In this document: piece after piece, positions 1 to 8,054 of the stretch
Layout: every line of letters starts with the position of its first letter
Numbering within the stretch: the stretch's first letter is position 1
Assembly (NCBI GenBank): GCA_002491245.1
Contig: DKVO01000035.1
Span: forward strand, 38,941 to 102,940
Source: Porphyromonadaceae bacterium UBA7176
Lineage (GTDB): Bacteria; Bacteroidota; Bacteroidia; Bacteroidales; Muribaculaceae
Reading direction: 5' to 3'
DNA length: 64,000 nt
Notes under the pieces: generated by a model
The model's input: only the letters and a program-made list of their open reading frames with translations
The model's database searches: none
Told to the model about the DNA's origin: nothing
Translations under genes and position numbers: made by a program

Positions 1-369
1 GGCTACGAATTTCTCAACGACTATTCCGGACTCCGTCTGCTCGGTGAGCATGTGCCCTATCCTATAGAAGCATGGCCCGAAGGCAGCCAGCGTCATCTAT
101 CGGCAGAGAGCGCCCTTTATTGCCGCGTAATTACCGAAGGTGTGTTCGGCATACGTCCCACCGGGTTAAAGTCATTTGAAATGAAACCCGAGATGCCCGA
201 TGCTTGGAACTTCATGAACCTCAAAAACGCCTATATTTGTGGCGATAAACCGGTTGATATCAATATCACACGCAAAGGAAAACGTCTCAAGGTCGAGATT
301 GTGAGAGATGGCAAGACCATCATGTCGCGCTCGGTCAACAACGGACAGGCTTTTAAAGTCAATATCTGA
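1..369 (+). CDS. Glycoside hydrolase, C-terminal fragment (six-hairpin type)
   Basis: The frame is open from base 1 and the start lies outside the window; 122 codons remain. The visible part has PIEAWPEG, a segment rich in aromatic and acidic residues (SAESALYCRVITEGVFGIRPTG split over residues 35-56 of the fragment) and a small beta-rich tail. This is the pattern at the end of (alpha/alpha)6-barrel glycosidases of Bacteroidetes, where the last barrel helices lead into a beta-sandwich. The exact GH family cannot be fixed from the fragment. It ends 17 bases before a strong hairpin terminator and converges on the next gene. Confidence 0.55.
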   Translation, partial: GYEFLNDYSGLRLLGEHVPYPIEAWPEGSQRHLSAESALYCRVITEGVFGIRPTGLKSFEMKPEMPDAWNFMNLKNAYICGDKPVDINITRKGKRLKVEIVRDGKTIMSRSVNNGQAFKVNI

Positions 370-386
370 AGATAACGTTATATAAG

Positions 387-420
387 GAGAGCCGGAGTTC
401 TGTCATGGACTCCGGCTCTC
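387..420. terminator. Bidirectional intrinsic terminator
   Basis: A perfect 12-bp stem (GAGAGCCGGAGT with ACTCCGGCTCTC) and 10-base loop lies between two convergent genes. Reading on the plus strand it is followed by the T-rich stretch gttatttt. Confidence 0.8.
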
Positions 421-425
421 TGCCG

Positions 426-1457
426 TTATTTTATATCGATTTTCTCACCTATAGTGAGCAGATATGAGGGCTGTCGGAGTTGCCGGAGTTTAGCCTCGCT
501 CAGCCAGTAGCTCTCGCGGTGGTCTATGCCGTGGAATATGAATTCGTTTTCGTGGATCGATACTACCTTTGCAGGGTCGAATACATCTACAAGTGCCTGT
601 AGCTCGCGTGCCCAGCATATCGGCATAAGTACATCTACAGGCTCCACCCTGCCTTTGAGAGCCAATAGCCATTCGTCATCAGCTTTAAGCCATTGGTCGC
701 CTGTGAAAGCCATGCGGAACCCGTCGGGCATCGTCACTATGTATATATTATTCTGAAGGTGGTCCTGGTGTCCGGGCAGTACACTTGCCGATATTTTACT
801 CCCGTCGGCGAGAGTATGGCTGAAGCTCCATACCTTCTCTTTCCTTTCATGGGTGATGCGTTTGTTGTCGGGGAGTATTTCGGTCGGGGCGACCACCTTC
901 TTCCCCTTGTCGAGAAAGTAATCGATCACCACCGGGTCGACGTGGTCGGAATGGTTGTGGGTAAGTAAAAGCATGTCGCATTTATCTGCGATAACCTTGG
1001 CTGTAGAGTCTGAGATAAGTCCCTCGCCCACAGCCCCTGATTTGGCACCCCTGCAGATATCGAAGGCAACCGTCGCACCTTCGGTACGCACAATCATGCC
1101 CGAGTTATATAGCTTGTAAATCTCGGCTCTTGACCGTAGCGGTCTGTCGAGGTCGGCTATGACCTTGGCGCAGCGGTCGTCGACAAAAGCCCGGACTTCA
1201 GCCGCTCCGTCGAACCGTGTGTCGTGCAACACTCCGTCGAGGATATGCATCGCCGCCCTTCGGTTGAGGGTCGATGGTACTTCTTCCGGCTTGTTTTGGT
1301 CGAGAAGCTCCGATGCGGTGGCAAGCGCGAGGCGCGTTTGGTTTTCGAGCCCCGATTCTTTTTGCAGCGTTACGGTTTTTACCGCTTGTTGAGCGTTCGC
1401 TGCCGGCAGGCAGGCGATCGAGGTCGCAATTATGAAAGCTTTGATTGGTTTGATCAT
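426..1457 (-). CDS. Secreted metallo-beta-lactamase-fold hydrolase
   Basis: A 343-residue protein with a signal peptide (MIKPIKAFIIATSIACLPAANA) and the metal-binding motif THNHSDHVD that defines the metallo-beta-lactamase fold. Further His residues (LPGHQDH, FTGDQW, SIHENE) supply the second half of the metal site. The arrangement is closest to the UlaG-like / YcbX-type branch of stand-alone MBL hydrolases rather than to true beta-lactamases. The start at 1457 is preferred over an ATG at 1484, because the putative promoter at 1482-1489 would leave the upstream ATG outside the transcript. The leading 100 residues before the MBL core are not recognised. The substrate is unknown; the periplasm is its likely location. 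Confidence 0.75.
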   Translation of the reverse strand: MIKPIKAFIIATSIACLPAANAQQAVKTVTLQKESGLENQTRLALATASELLDQNKPEEVPSTLNRRAAMHILDGVLHDTRFDGAAEVRAFVDDRCAKVIADLDRPLRSRAEIYKLYNSGMIVRTEGATVAFDICRGAKSGAVGEGLISDSTAKVIADKCDMLLLTHNHSDHVDPVVIDYFLDKGKKVVAPTEILPDNKRITHERKEKVWSFSHTLADGSKISASVLPGHQDHLQNNIYIVTMPDGFRMAFTGDQWLKADDEWLLALKGRVEPVDVLMPICWARELQALVDVFDPAKVVSIHENEFIFHGIDHRESYWLSEAKLRQLRQPSYLLTIGEKIDIK

Positions 1458-1481
1458 GGCAAGTTGTGTGTTGTTTCGTTG

Positions 1482-1489
1482 CAAAAGTA
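1482..1489 (-). promoter_or_regulatory. Promoter -7 box (TACTTTTG) for the MBL gene
   Basis: Matches the Bacteroidetes TAnnTTTG element and lies 25 bases upstream of the chosen ATG. No good -33 TTTG is visible because the terminator of the upstream gene occupies that position. Confidence 0.5.
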
Positions 1490-1490
1490 C

Positions 1491-1525
1491 AAAAAAATCC
1501 CAGGCATTTCACAACGCCTGGGATT
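1491..1525 (-). terminator. Intrinsic terminator of the coiled-coil lipoprotein gene
   Basis: On the minus strand a 10-bp stem (AATCCCAGGC / GCCTGGGATT) with a 10-base loop is followed by seven T. It ends the minus-strand transcript that starts at about 4650, and abuts the promoter of the next gene. Confidence 0.85.
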
Positions 1526-1584
1526 CTCGAGCATATTCTGTTGAGAATTTTACTCTATCATCACTTAGATGCGGTAGTTATTAG

Positions 1585-4545
1585 TTATTTCAGGTTAGGG
1601 TTCTTCTTCAGAGGAACTGCAATCTTACCTGTGAGTTCGCCCCAGAGGTGTTTAACCTGTACGGGAACCATGAGGTAGGCATCGCTCTGGAGAGGTGCAC
1701 CGTTGTTCTGGAAGGTAAGTTTACCGTCTGTGTCAACGTTTGCTGCCATGTTGAGGCTTGCAAGGCTGCGGGCATTCTTTCCTGTTGCATCGTCGGCGAT
1801 TTCGATTGCACCTACGAAGGTAGGATCGTTAACACCGTAGAAGTCCCAGTACTCATCAGCAAGGGGTTTGTCGGTCGGAGCTACCTTTGCTACGAGGTTG
1901 CCGTAAGCGTCGGTGATTGTCACTGCAACATCGGTTGATTGAGCAACAGAGTTGTCGATGATGGCGTTGGCGTTTTCGGGGTTGAGCGTCAGGATGGGGA
2001 GCACCTTGAGGTCCATCGAGCCGAATACGTAGCGGTTGTCGGGGTTCGACGAGAGACCGTTGACGTTCGACGACCATTCTACCTTGATAGTCTTACCATT
2101 GCTTGCAAGTGTCTTACCATCTGCATTGTTTTCAATCGAGTAGATAACTTTAGTAAGATTATCCTGGTTGGCTTTTGTCATCATCCAGTGTCCGTATGTA
2201 CCCTTGAATTCGAGAGCCTTGCCTACATAGCCTTGTCCGGGAGCGAAGTCGATGTCGTATTGAGCGCAGCCGGTGAGACCATTTACATACGATTTCTCGC
2301 GGCCTTCGAGGATGTTGGTTGCGTAGTGAGCCTTCTCGCGGTTCTGGTCTGTTACGTCGTAGTCAAGAGGCATCGGCACTACGTAAACGAGCATTGTATT
2401 GTCGTTCCACTTGAGAGGATCGGTTGAGCCGAGAGTTACAGCGTTGACAGTGGTCTTGACGGTGAATGTGAACTCGATCACAACGTCGGGATAGAGGCCG
2501 GCAGCGTTGGTGAAGGTCACAGTCTTGTTGAAGGTCTTGGTGTTTTCACCTTCTTCAAGATGGCCGAGCTGCTGCTTGGTCACGCTCCACGAGAATACGG
2601 GGATCGAAGCGCTGAGTTCGGGGTTGACGGTGGCAGTGAAAGTACCATTGTCGTCGTTGGCCGGGTTTACGGTGCAGGTGGTGCCGTAGATAGCGTTGAA
2701 GTCTTCTTTCGACATACCCTTGCCGCCATTGAGATTTACGAGGATGTTCTTCACTACATCTTCCCAAGTCATGTCTGCAGTAGCGCCGTCGCAGGGTGAA
2801 CCGATGATGTCGTCGATAGTCCACTTGAACGATACGGGGGCCATTTCTTCAGCGGTGAATTTCACCTTGAAGTAACGGACGTCAATCATGTTTTTGTTGA
2901 CCTTGTCGTAGAGCATGGCGCGGATAATCGGCTGCTTGCCGATGATAGCCTTGTTGTCTGTGAGACCGTTCGAGGTGATAGGAATAAGCGTAGCGTTGTT
3001 GTCGCCTGAGAGTTTCACCCATTTCTGTTGGTCTACATCATTTGTCGAATTGGGCTTGTACTCGCGTGTAGCAACCTGGAAGTTGATCTCCATGCCGTAT
3101 TTGCGGAGCTGATCTATTGTCATGGCAACATGATTGCCGGGAGCGAAGAACTTGCAACCTTCGATAAGCTCATAGAGGTTGAATCCCGTGTTGTTGAAGA
3201 CGATGTTCTTTGCGATAAGCGCATCAGCTGCCGAGTTGTAGAGAGCCAACGAGTCAGCGTAGGGATGTGTCTGTGTAGCCTTGTCGAGGTTTGCACCGGG
3301 CACATACATGATTTCGGGCTGGAAGTAAGCTTCCTCCAGACGGGTATATTCAGAGTAGATGTTGGCCGAAGTCTCGCCCTGCTCGGTGAAGAGGTGTTTT
3401 GCTGCGATAGGCACACGGAGAGCAACGGTGTTGATCTTGCCGTCGGTGCGGTTGAGCGATTCGGTGTCGCTCTTGCCGAGTTTCACGGTGAGGATACCAT
3501 GAGCGTCAACATCAGCCGAAGCAACGTTCACGATATCGTTGGCAGTCTCGGCGGCACGAGAGGTAGCCACGCGGCTTACATAAGCAACTTCTGTACCGAT
3601 GATGTCCTCGTTGGTCACAGTGCCGGGGTTGAGGCGGTACTGAGCCTGAGTCTCGTTGTTGGTGATGATGAAGTTGGTTTTGCCGGTTGTGGCGTTTACC
3701 CACTTGTTGTCTTTGAATATTCGCTTGGTGTAATTTGCCGACTCGAACGAGATGGTAGGTATACCGTCTACATAGAGGTCGGGCATCAGGGTCACCGAGG
3801 TGAGGCGCTGCGAAATAACAGCGGCGATAGTGTTGACACCGTTGGCAACTTCTGTGGAGATTTTGCCCGAGAGGGTGGTCAACTCGCTCTGTACATTTTC
3901 GATAGCGATTTTGTTGGCATCAACCTTGTCGAGCAGAGTGCTGAGGTCGCTCTTTATTGTTGCGATAGCATCAAGTTTAGCCTTGATATCTTCTACCGAA
4001 CCAAGGGTCTTGAGCTGAGTCTGATATGCTTCGAGAGCGTTGAGCTGGGTCTGGATAGCCTGGATCTGTGTGTTGGCTTTGGTGATGAGACCGGCCTGCT
4101 CGCCGAGCTGTTTGTTTACGTCGGTGAGGTCGATGTTGGCGAGGCCCTGCTCGATACCTTCGATACGGCCGGCGAGGGCTGCGAGATCTTCGGCATTCTT
4201 CTTAGAGAGGTTGGTGTTGGCGCTGATCTGCTGCTGGAGCATCTCAACCTGAGCCATTACCTCTTTAAGAGCTTCTGCTTTGGCTTCGGCAGCGGCAGCT
4301 TTGGCAGCTTCGGTTGCTTTCGAGGCTGCGTCGGTAGCCTGTTCGGCAGCAGCCTTGGCAGCGGCAGCGTCAGCTTTGGCTGTCTCGAGGGCGTTGCTGA
4401 GATCTTTGAGCTGTTGGCTCAAAACACCGGTAGTGTTGTTGATCTCTGTGATGTCGTCATCGTAGTCTTTACAGCCGACGAAACCTGTCGTCATGCTGCC
4501 CGCCAACAATGAACAAAGCATCATGTTCAAAATTTTTTTGTTCAT
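1585..4545 (-). CDS. Large surface lipoprotein with Ala-rich coiled coil
   Basis: A 986-residue lipoprotein. The lipobox FVGC puts the lipidated cysteine at residue 25 and it is followed by KDYDDD, an acidic stretch like the Bacteroidetes lipoprotein export signal for display on the cell surface. Residues about 35-250 are a long heptad-like region, very rich in Ala, Glu, Lys and Gln (AAAAKAAAEQATDAASKATE and following), so a stalk-like coiled coil is expected. Residues 250-986 are beta-rich and not recognised; they hold repeated lengths with FKVKFTAEE and TVTFTNAAG patterns that could be Ig-like domains. The N-terminal CKDYDDDI plus coiled-coil design recurs in Bacteroidales surface proteins of unknown role. 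It is monocistronic, between a TAACTTTG promoter and a strong terminator. A structural or adhesive role is inference. Confidence 0.7.
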   Translation of the reverse strand: MNKKILNMMLCSLLAGSMTTGFVGCKDYDDDITEINNTTGVLSQQLKDLSNALETAKADAAAAKAAAEQATDAASKATEAAKAAAAEAKAEALKEVMAQVEMLQQQISANTNLSKKNAEDLAALAGRIEGIEQGLANIDLTDVNKQLGEQAGLITKANTQIQAIQTQLNALEAYQTQLKTLGSVEDIKAKLDAIATIKSDLSTLLDKVDANKIAIENVQSELTTLSGKISTEVANGVNTIAAVISQRLTSVTLMPDLYVDGIPTISFESANYTKRIFKDNKWVNATTGKTNFIITNNETQAQYRLNPGTVTNEDIIGTEVAYVSRVATSRAAETANDIVNVASADVDAHGILTVKLGKSDTESLNRTDGKINTVALRVPIAAKHLFTEQGETSANIYSEYTRLEEAYFQPEIMYVPGANLDKATQTHPYADSLALYNSAADALIAKNIVFNNTGFNLYELIEGCKFFAPGNHVAMTIDQLRKYGMEINFQVATREYKPNSTNDVDQQKWVKLSGDNNATLIPITSNGLTDNKAIIGKQPIIRAMLYDKVNKNMIDVRYFKVKFTAEEMAPVSFKWTIDDIIGSPCDGATADMTWEDVVKNILVNLNGGKGMSKEDFNAIYGTTCTVNPANDDNGTFTATVNPELSASIPVFSWSVTKQQLGHLEEGENTKTFNKTVTFTNAAGLYPDVVIEFTFTVKTTVNAVTLGSTDPLKWNDNTMLVYVVPMPLDYDVTDQNREKAHYATNILEGREKSYVNGLTGCAQYDIDFAPGQGYVGKALEFKGTYGHWMMTKANQDNLTKVIYSIENNADGKTLASNGKTIKVEWSSNVNGLSSNPDNRYVFGSMDLKVLPILTLNPENANAIIDNSVAQSTDVAVTITDAYGNLVAKVAPTDKPLADEYWDFYGVNDPTFVGAIEIADDATGKNARSLASLNMAANVDTDGKLTFQNNGAPLQSDAYLMVPVQVKHLWGELTGKIAVPLKKNPNLK

Positions 4546-4657
4546 ACGCGAATGATTAAAATAAATTAATGATGTTAATTATCTGATTTTAAGTGAAACA
4601 ATCTGTTGTTATCCAGGTTGTGTTGTTTTAGAGCCCGTTTGAGGCCATTTGGTGATG

Positions 4658-4665
4658 CAAAGTTA
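4658..4665 (-). promoter_or_regulatory. Promoter -7 box (TAACTTTG) for the coiled-coil lipoprotein
   Basis: TAACTTTG on the minus strand, 113 bases upstream of the ATG at 4545, implying a leader of about 105 nt. The -33 box is not clear. Confidence 0.55.
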
Positions 4666-4746
4666 AGTTCTATTAATCGTTTACTTCGAGATTTGGTGTA
4701 ACACATGGTATTACAGGGTGTAACATATCATATTACACACATAAAA

Positions 4747-5004
4747 TCAATGCCCCCGTCTCTCGTATTGAGAGGCGGGGGCATCTTCTTTCAGCGTCCG
4801 CTGTATATCGGTTGATATGTCTCTGAAAAAGTCGTGGTCGAGAATTATCGAAATTCGCCATAGCAACTCGGTGTCGATTGTTTGCCGGTTGAATATGTCA
4901 TATACGTTTACCCGGTGGCAGTTCAACTGATGGGCGAACCAGGTAACGGTACGCTCTTTGGGTTGCTGCCGCAAAATCTCCTTTATTCGATTGCCTATAT
5001 GCAT
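4747..5004 (-). CDS. Small HTH DNA-binding protein
   Basis: An 85-residue protein beginning MHIGNRIKEILRQQ. Residues about 20-45 (VTWFAHQLNCHRVNVYDIFNRQ split across the helices) form a helix-turn-helix like that of XRE/Cro-type regulators. Residues 46-62 (IDTELLWRISIILDHDFF) resemble the helix that follows in this family. Proteins of this size and start are common in Bacteroidetes as single-domain predicted regulators of unknown target. The gene has a leader of nearly 400 bases and two tandem promoters, so its own expression is probably regulated. The C-terminal codons form part of a hairpin that may serve as its terminator. Confidence 0.7.
   Translation of the reverse strand: MHIGNRIKEILRQQPKERTVTWFAHQLNCHRVNVYDIFNRQTIDTELLWRISIILDHDFFRDISTDIQRTLKEDAPASQYERRGH
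4751..4783 (-). terminator. Terminator hairpin overlapping the end of the HTH gene
   Basis: A long GC stem (tgcccccg-ctctc paired with gagag-cgggggca, one mismatch) covers the last codons of the HTH gene. The following minus-strand bases are ttgatttta, a weak T tract. Confidence 0.55.
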
Positions 5005-5398
5005 GTGGTAGTGGAGGTGGGCGTAGAAGCCATAGCTCCGGCATGTTTTGTGGCATGGCTCGTCAGATGCCGGTTAGAACGAAAAGCGTGAGAGCCTTAT
5101 ACGCTTTGCCGGTTCTGCTGTTTGAGGCCTACCACAGCCCACACAAGAAAAACAGGCAACGCAGACCTCACGCCGATATGTATGGTCCGGTTGCCTCTAT
5201 ATCACATTGTATGATACAGTGGCACTGGATATATACATACCCTGGGCATCTATCGTTGCTCGTCCTTGACTTGTGTTTTGATTTGTGGTAGTTTCAAACA
5301 GGCAAGAACAAGCGTGTATAAACGCTTTTATGTATTTTATAATGTACACCCGCCTACAAATAATGCCTCTGCACTATCCCGTCGGCGTGAAAGCGATG
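5005..5398 (-). other. Long structured leader of the HTH gene
   Basis: About 390 bases with no convincing gene on either strand. It lies between the tandem minus-strand promoters and the HTH start. On the minus strand it contains an AGGCAAC...GTTGCCT hairpin (5154-5196) followed by gtttttc, which could act as an attenuator, and a short stem AAGCG...CGCTT near 5310. This looks like a regulatory 5' leader or a separate small RNA; I do not recognise a named riboswitch. Confidence 0.35.
5148..5196 (-). terminator. Candidate attenuator in the HTH leader
   Basis: On the minus strand AGGCAAC (5196-5190) pairs with GTTGCCT (5160-5154) and is followed by gtttttc. It is 150 bases before the HTH start, so termination here would shut off the gene. 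Confidence 0.35.
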
Positions 5399-5459
5399 CA
5401 AAGATACGAATAAGTCGAGTGCAAACCAAAATTTATTTGGGTTTGCCGAGCGAGAGTAT
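5399..5459 (-). promoter_or_regulatory. Tandem promoter element, copy 1
   Basis: On the minus strand a TATCTTTG box (5399-5406) has a TTTG 20 bases upstream. The upstream part contains an imperfect palindrome built on aaaccaaa/tttgggttt and ends in the motif cgagcgagagtat. Bases 5415-5459 are repeated without change at 5489-5533. Confidence 0.65.
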
Positions 5460-5471
5460 CTAAGGCGATAG

Positions 5472-5533
5472 CCAAAGATACGGATAGATCGAGTGCAAAC
5501 CAAAATTTATTTGGGTTTGCCGAGCGAGAGTAT
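5472..5533 (-). promoter_or_regulatory. Tandem promoter element, copy 2
   Basis: Second copy, with TATCTTTG at 5473-5480 and TTTG 20 bases upstream on the minus strand. The 45 bases 5489-5533 match copy 1 exactly, whereas the spacer between the boxes differs at several positions. Both copies would drive transcription towards the HTH gene. Confidence 0.65.
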
Positions 5534-5580
5534 TAAGAGTATAGATGTGTTAAAATTACCTAAATGCAATACAATATGTC

Positions 5581-5609
5581 TTTGTTTTATGATTATTTGT
5601 ATATCTTTG
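5581..5609 (+). promoter_or_regulatory. Promoter of the secreted protein at 5658
   Basis: TTTG at 5581-5584, a 17-base gap, then TATCTTTG at 5602-5609, about 48 bases before the ATG at 5658. Confidence 0.6.
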
Positions 5610-5657
5610 CTATCGATAACACAAATTCAATAGTAAAACAACATTTTTGAAGTGCTT

Positions 5658-6896
5658 ATGAAATTCATTACTTCAGTATTTACAAGTATTACCGCAGTGA
5701 TGCTTCTGATGGCAAACTATGCCGCAGCTGAGACAACCTCCCTTACGCCTCGTCGATTGGCGGCAAATTCCGTCGAACGTTCGCAAGAGAATGACCAACG
5801 GCAGAAAGTGCAATCCCGTATAGTCGAGAACGGGTGGCATAAGGTCGGTACCGGGCGATGGTACGAGGGCTTGTTGACTATCTTTGATCAGGTAGACTAT
5901 GACCTAAGCTGGGAAATCGAGATAGAGGAGAGTGATGATGTCGACGGTTACTATCGTTTCATTCCTTATCATGAGGAGTCTCCGATAGCCGGGATAGTAG
6001 GAGCGGCTGACGACCAGTATTTCTATGTTGATGCTTCCGACCCCGAGAGGGTAATATGTGAGGACTTCATTGCCTACCGTTATTTTGAATTCAACTACTA
6101 TTTCTCGCAGTTAGTGCCGGAAAATGGGTTTTATGACAACGATTTACCTGGAGTGGTCGAGGATAACGTCATTTACTTTCCTCGCAATAGCTTCGGATGG
6201 TGGGCTGACGAGATAGGTCAATTTTTGCCGGTAAATGCCGAAGGTGACTTCAAGATTGTCCTTCCCGGAGGCGAGGAACGTCCAAACTGGAAGACTCTTG
6301 GAGAGTCTGTCTTTACCGATGGTTTCTGTGGACCATACTTCAAAGGTGAGGCTATCTCGACCAACGTTACAGTACAGGAACGCGACCGCAGGCCCGGATA
6401 TTTCCGTTTGCTGGGAGCATTTTCGCAGTATGGCTCTGATTCTCCCCTTGTAATCGATGCAACCAATCCAGATTTTGTGGTCCTTCCCTTTCAGGAAGCA
6501 GGGTTTGAGCATGACGAACGAGGTGCGGTCGTTGTCTACAGCCATTGCGAGAATTTTATATCGCCTATGAAATATCCCACGGCAGAAGAATACGCCGTAG
6601 CTTTCCCTCAATACGTCGCAACTTATAAGAATGGTAGCATCGTATTCCCTCCCGATGCATGCGTACTTCATTTCCCCGATTGGAATCCGTGGTCATTCAC
6701 GACCAACGACGATGCTGCAAGGATGTCGACGGTGGCAATTCCGACTACCAGTGGTGTAAAGAATATCATGACCGAAGACAATGCTGATGCTCCAAAAGTC
6801 TACTACGACATCATGGGCCGTAGGGTGGATAACCCAAGTTCGGGCGTATTTGTTGTGCGTCAAGGCAGTAAGTCTTATAAAGTTTTTGTAAAGTAA
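5658..6896 (+). CDS. Secreted protein with C-terminal sorting-like domain
   Basis: A 412-residue protein. The ATG at 5658 gives a clean signal peptide (MKFITSVFTSITAVMLLMANYAAA); a GTG two codons earlier is less likely. The central region has repeated units with WHKVGTGRWYEGLL, GWWADEIGQFL and VFTDGFCGPYF, reminiscent of short repeats in secreted Bacteroidales proteins. The last 32 residues (YYDIMGRRVDNPSSGVFVV and on to VFVK) have the form of the C-terminal beta domain found on proteins exported by the type IX route in this phylum. The 439-residue protein at 45700 shares that tail pattern. Function is unknown. No partner gene lies close by. Confidence 0.6.
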   Translation: MKFITSVFTSITAVMLLMANYAAAETTSLTPRRLAANSVERSQENDQRQKVQSRIVENGWHKVGTGRWYEGLLTIFDQVDYDLSWEIEIEESDDVDGYYRFIPYHEESPIAGIVGAADDQYFYVDASDPERVICEDFIAYRYFEFNYYFSQLVPENGFYDNDLPGVVEDNVIYFPRNSFGWWADEIGQFLPVNAEGDFKIVLPGGEERPNWKTLGESVFTDGFCGPYFKGEAISTNVTVQERDRRPGYFRLLGAFSQYGSDSPLVIDATNPDFVVLPFQEAGFEHDERGAVVVYSHCENFISPMKYPTAEEYAVAFPQYVATYKNGSIVFPPDACVLHFPDWNPWSFTTNDDAARMSTVAIPTTSGVKNIMTEDNADAPKVYYDIMGRRVDNPSSGVFVVRQGSKSYKVFVK

Positions 6897-6931
6897 AATG
6901 CCCTGACTGCATTCTGAATATATTTTAGCAT

Positions 6932-6969
6932 ATTCCTCCGAAGACCGATAGAAGGTCATTCGGGGGAAT
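6932..6969 (+). terminator. Intrinsic terminator after the secreted protein
   Basis: An 11-bp stem (ATTCCTCCGAA / TTCGGGGGAAT, one G-T pair) extended by GACC/GGTC, ending in tgcttta. Confidence 0.6.
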
Positions 6970-7049
6970 TGCTTTATGTATAGGTATGCTCGTCCTGTTG
7001 CCTCTATTTCTGCCTGTCTAAGGCGAGAGTATCAAGTTGTTGGGCCACA

Positions 7050-7078
7050 GATAGGAGCGCGACTCTCCGAGTCGTGCC
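7050..7078 (+). repeat. REP-like palindromic element, copy 1
   Basis: A 29-base sequence with the palindrome GCGACTCTCCGAGTCG in its centre. The exact reverse complement occurs at 27849-27877, also between genes. The flanks match imperfectly as well (ccacag upstream, gtgccaaag against gtgcctaaag downstream). Confidence 0.7.
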
Positions 7079-7123
7079 AAAGACAGTAACCACACCATAG
7101 ATAATGTTGTGGTTTTGTGTAAT

Positions 7124-7906
7124 TTACACTTCAGATATTGCCCATTCCGGTTCCTTGCGTTTCGAAAATGCGGCTTTGAAAATAAGACCGGCAAGCGAGT
7201 AAGTGGCACCGGAGTAGCGTCTTGATCCATTCGGACACACCATGATACACCTTCCGCAGCTTATACATAGGGTGGTGTCGGTAACAAATGGCTTATCAAC
7301 CGGAATAGCATCCACAGGACAGTTTCTTGCGCACTTTCCACATTTCGTACAGCCGTTTTCGTCAGATGTAGGGTGGAGTGGCACTCCTTTTGGTATTTTA
7401 TAGGGGCGTTTGCCCTTGACCGAAGGCAAAGACTCTTGTCCAACCCCTTTTGAACAAATCTCCTTACACTCTTCCCCGAATTGCATAAGTTTCTGCTCGT
7501 CAGCTAAATCAGGTCTTGATTTGGCTACTTTGGGAAATATTGAATGCTGACCGATAAATGCGCCGGCCCCGGCTATTCTGAAATTATTGTTGTGGAGAAT
7601 ATCTGTAAGCTCAAGCAGGGCATCGTCATAGTCTCGGTTGCCGTAGACCACGATAGCCACAGCTGTGGCATTATTGCCCTTCAGCTTTGTTAGGGCCGTG
7701 GCTACATGATGCGGTAATCGTCCGCCGTAGACTGGCACGGCTATTACGGCAACATCCATGTCGGATATTTCAGGAAACATGGGATTGGGGTCATCCGCGA
7801 GGTTTATGGTATAGTCTGGTTTGCTGCCGAAGCCTCGGCAGAACGATTCGATACACCTGCGCGTTGTGTCTGTCGCACTGAAATATATAGTGTGTAGTTT
7901 ATCCAT
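7124..7906 (-). CDS. EFR1-type flavodoxin-ferredoxin protein
   Basis: A 260-residue cytoplasmic protein. Residues 1-150 look like a flavodoxin fold (IYFSATDTTRR, VPVYGGRLPHHVATAL, VVYGNRDYDDALLEL), and residues about 180-235 hold two 4Fe-4S motifs, CTKCGKCARNCP and CISCGRCIMVCP. This combination defines the EFR1 family of predicted electron carriers. The ATG at 7906 is chosen over one at 7927 because the TAACTTTG box at 7925-7932 would put the first ATG at or before the transcript start. It is a single-gene unit; redox partner unknown. Confidence 0.85.
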   Translation of the reverse strand: MDKLHTIYFSATDTTRRCIESFCRGFGSKPDYTINLADDPNPMFPEISDMDVAVIAVPVYGGRLPHHVATALTKLKGNNATAVAIVVYGNRDYDDALLELTDILHNNNFRIAGAGAFIGQHSIFPKVAKSRPDLADEQKLMQFGEECKEICSKGVGQESLPSVKGKRPYKIPKGVPLHPTSDENGCTKCGKCARNCPVDAIPVDKPFVTDTTLCISCGRCIMVCPNGSRRYSGATYSLAGLIFKAAFSKRKEPEWAISEV

Positions 7907-7924
7907 TATCTGATGATTAGATTG

Positions 7925-7932
7925 CAAAGTTA
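7925..7932 (-). promoter_or_regulatory. Promoter -7 box (TAACTTTG) for the EFR1 gene
   Basis: Minus-strand TAACTTTG 19 bases upstream of the chosen ATG; it decides the start codon. Confidence 0.55.
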
Positions 7933-8054
7933 CATATAAAAATTATCTGCCGAAAGAAAAATCGTAAAGATTATGTCTCCGTCTTTGCCAGCTTGCCGTC
8001 GTTTTGTTCTGTTTTAGTTTTTCAGTTGATGCACCGTGGTATCAGATTTATTGT

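Noticed and set aside
3028..4512. 494-codon open frame on the plus strand opposite the coiled-coil lipoprotein
   Set aside because: It is antisense to a lipoprotein gene with signal peptide, promoter and terminator. The open frame arises from the Ala/Glu-rich codons of the coiled coil read backwards; no domain is seen.
5043..5291. 82-codon plus-strand frame in the leader of the HTH gene
   Set aside because: No start context, no domain, and it opposes the direction of the tandem promoters.
5399..5533. Repeat-spacer-repeat pattern that could suggest CRISPR
   Set aside because: Only two units, each carrying promoter boxes, with no cas genes; better explained as duplicated promoters.
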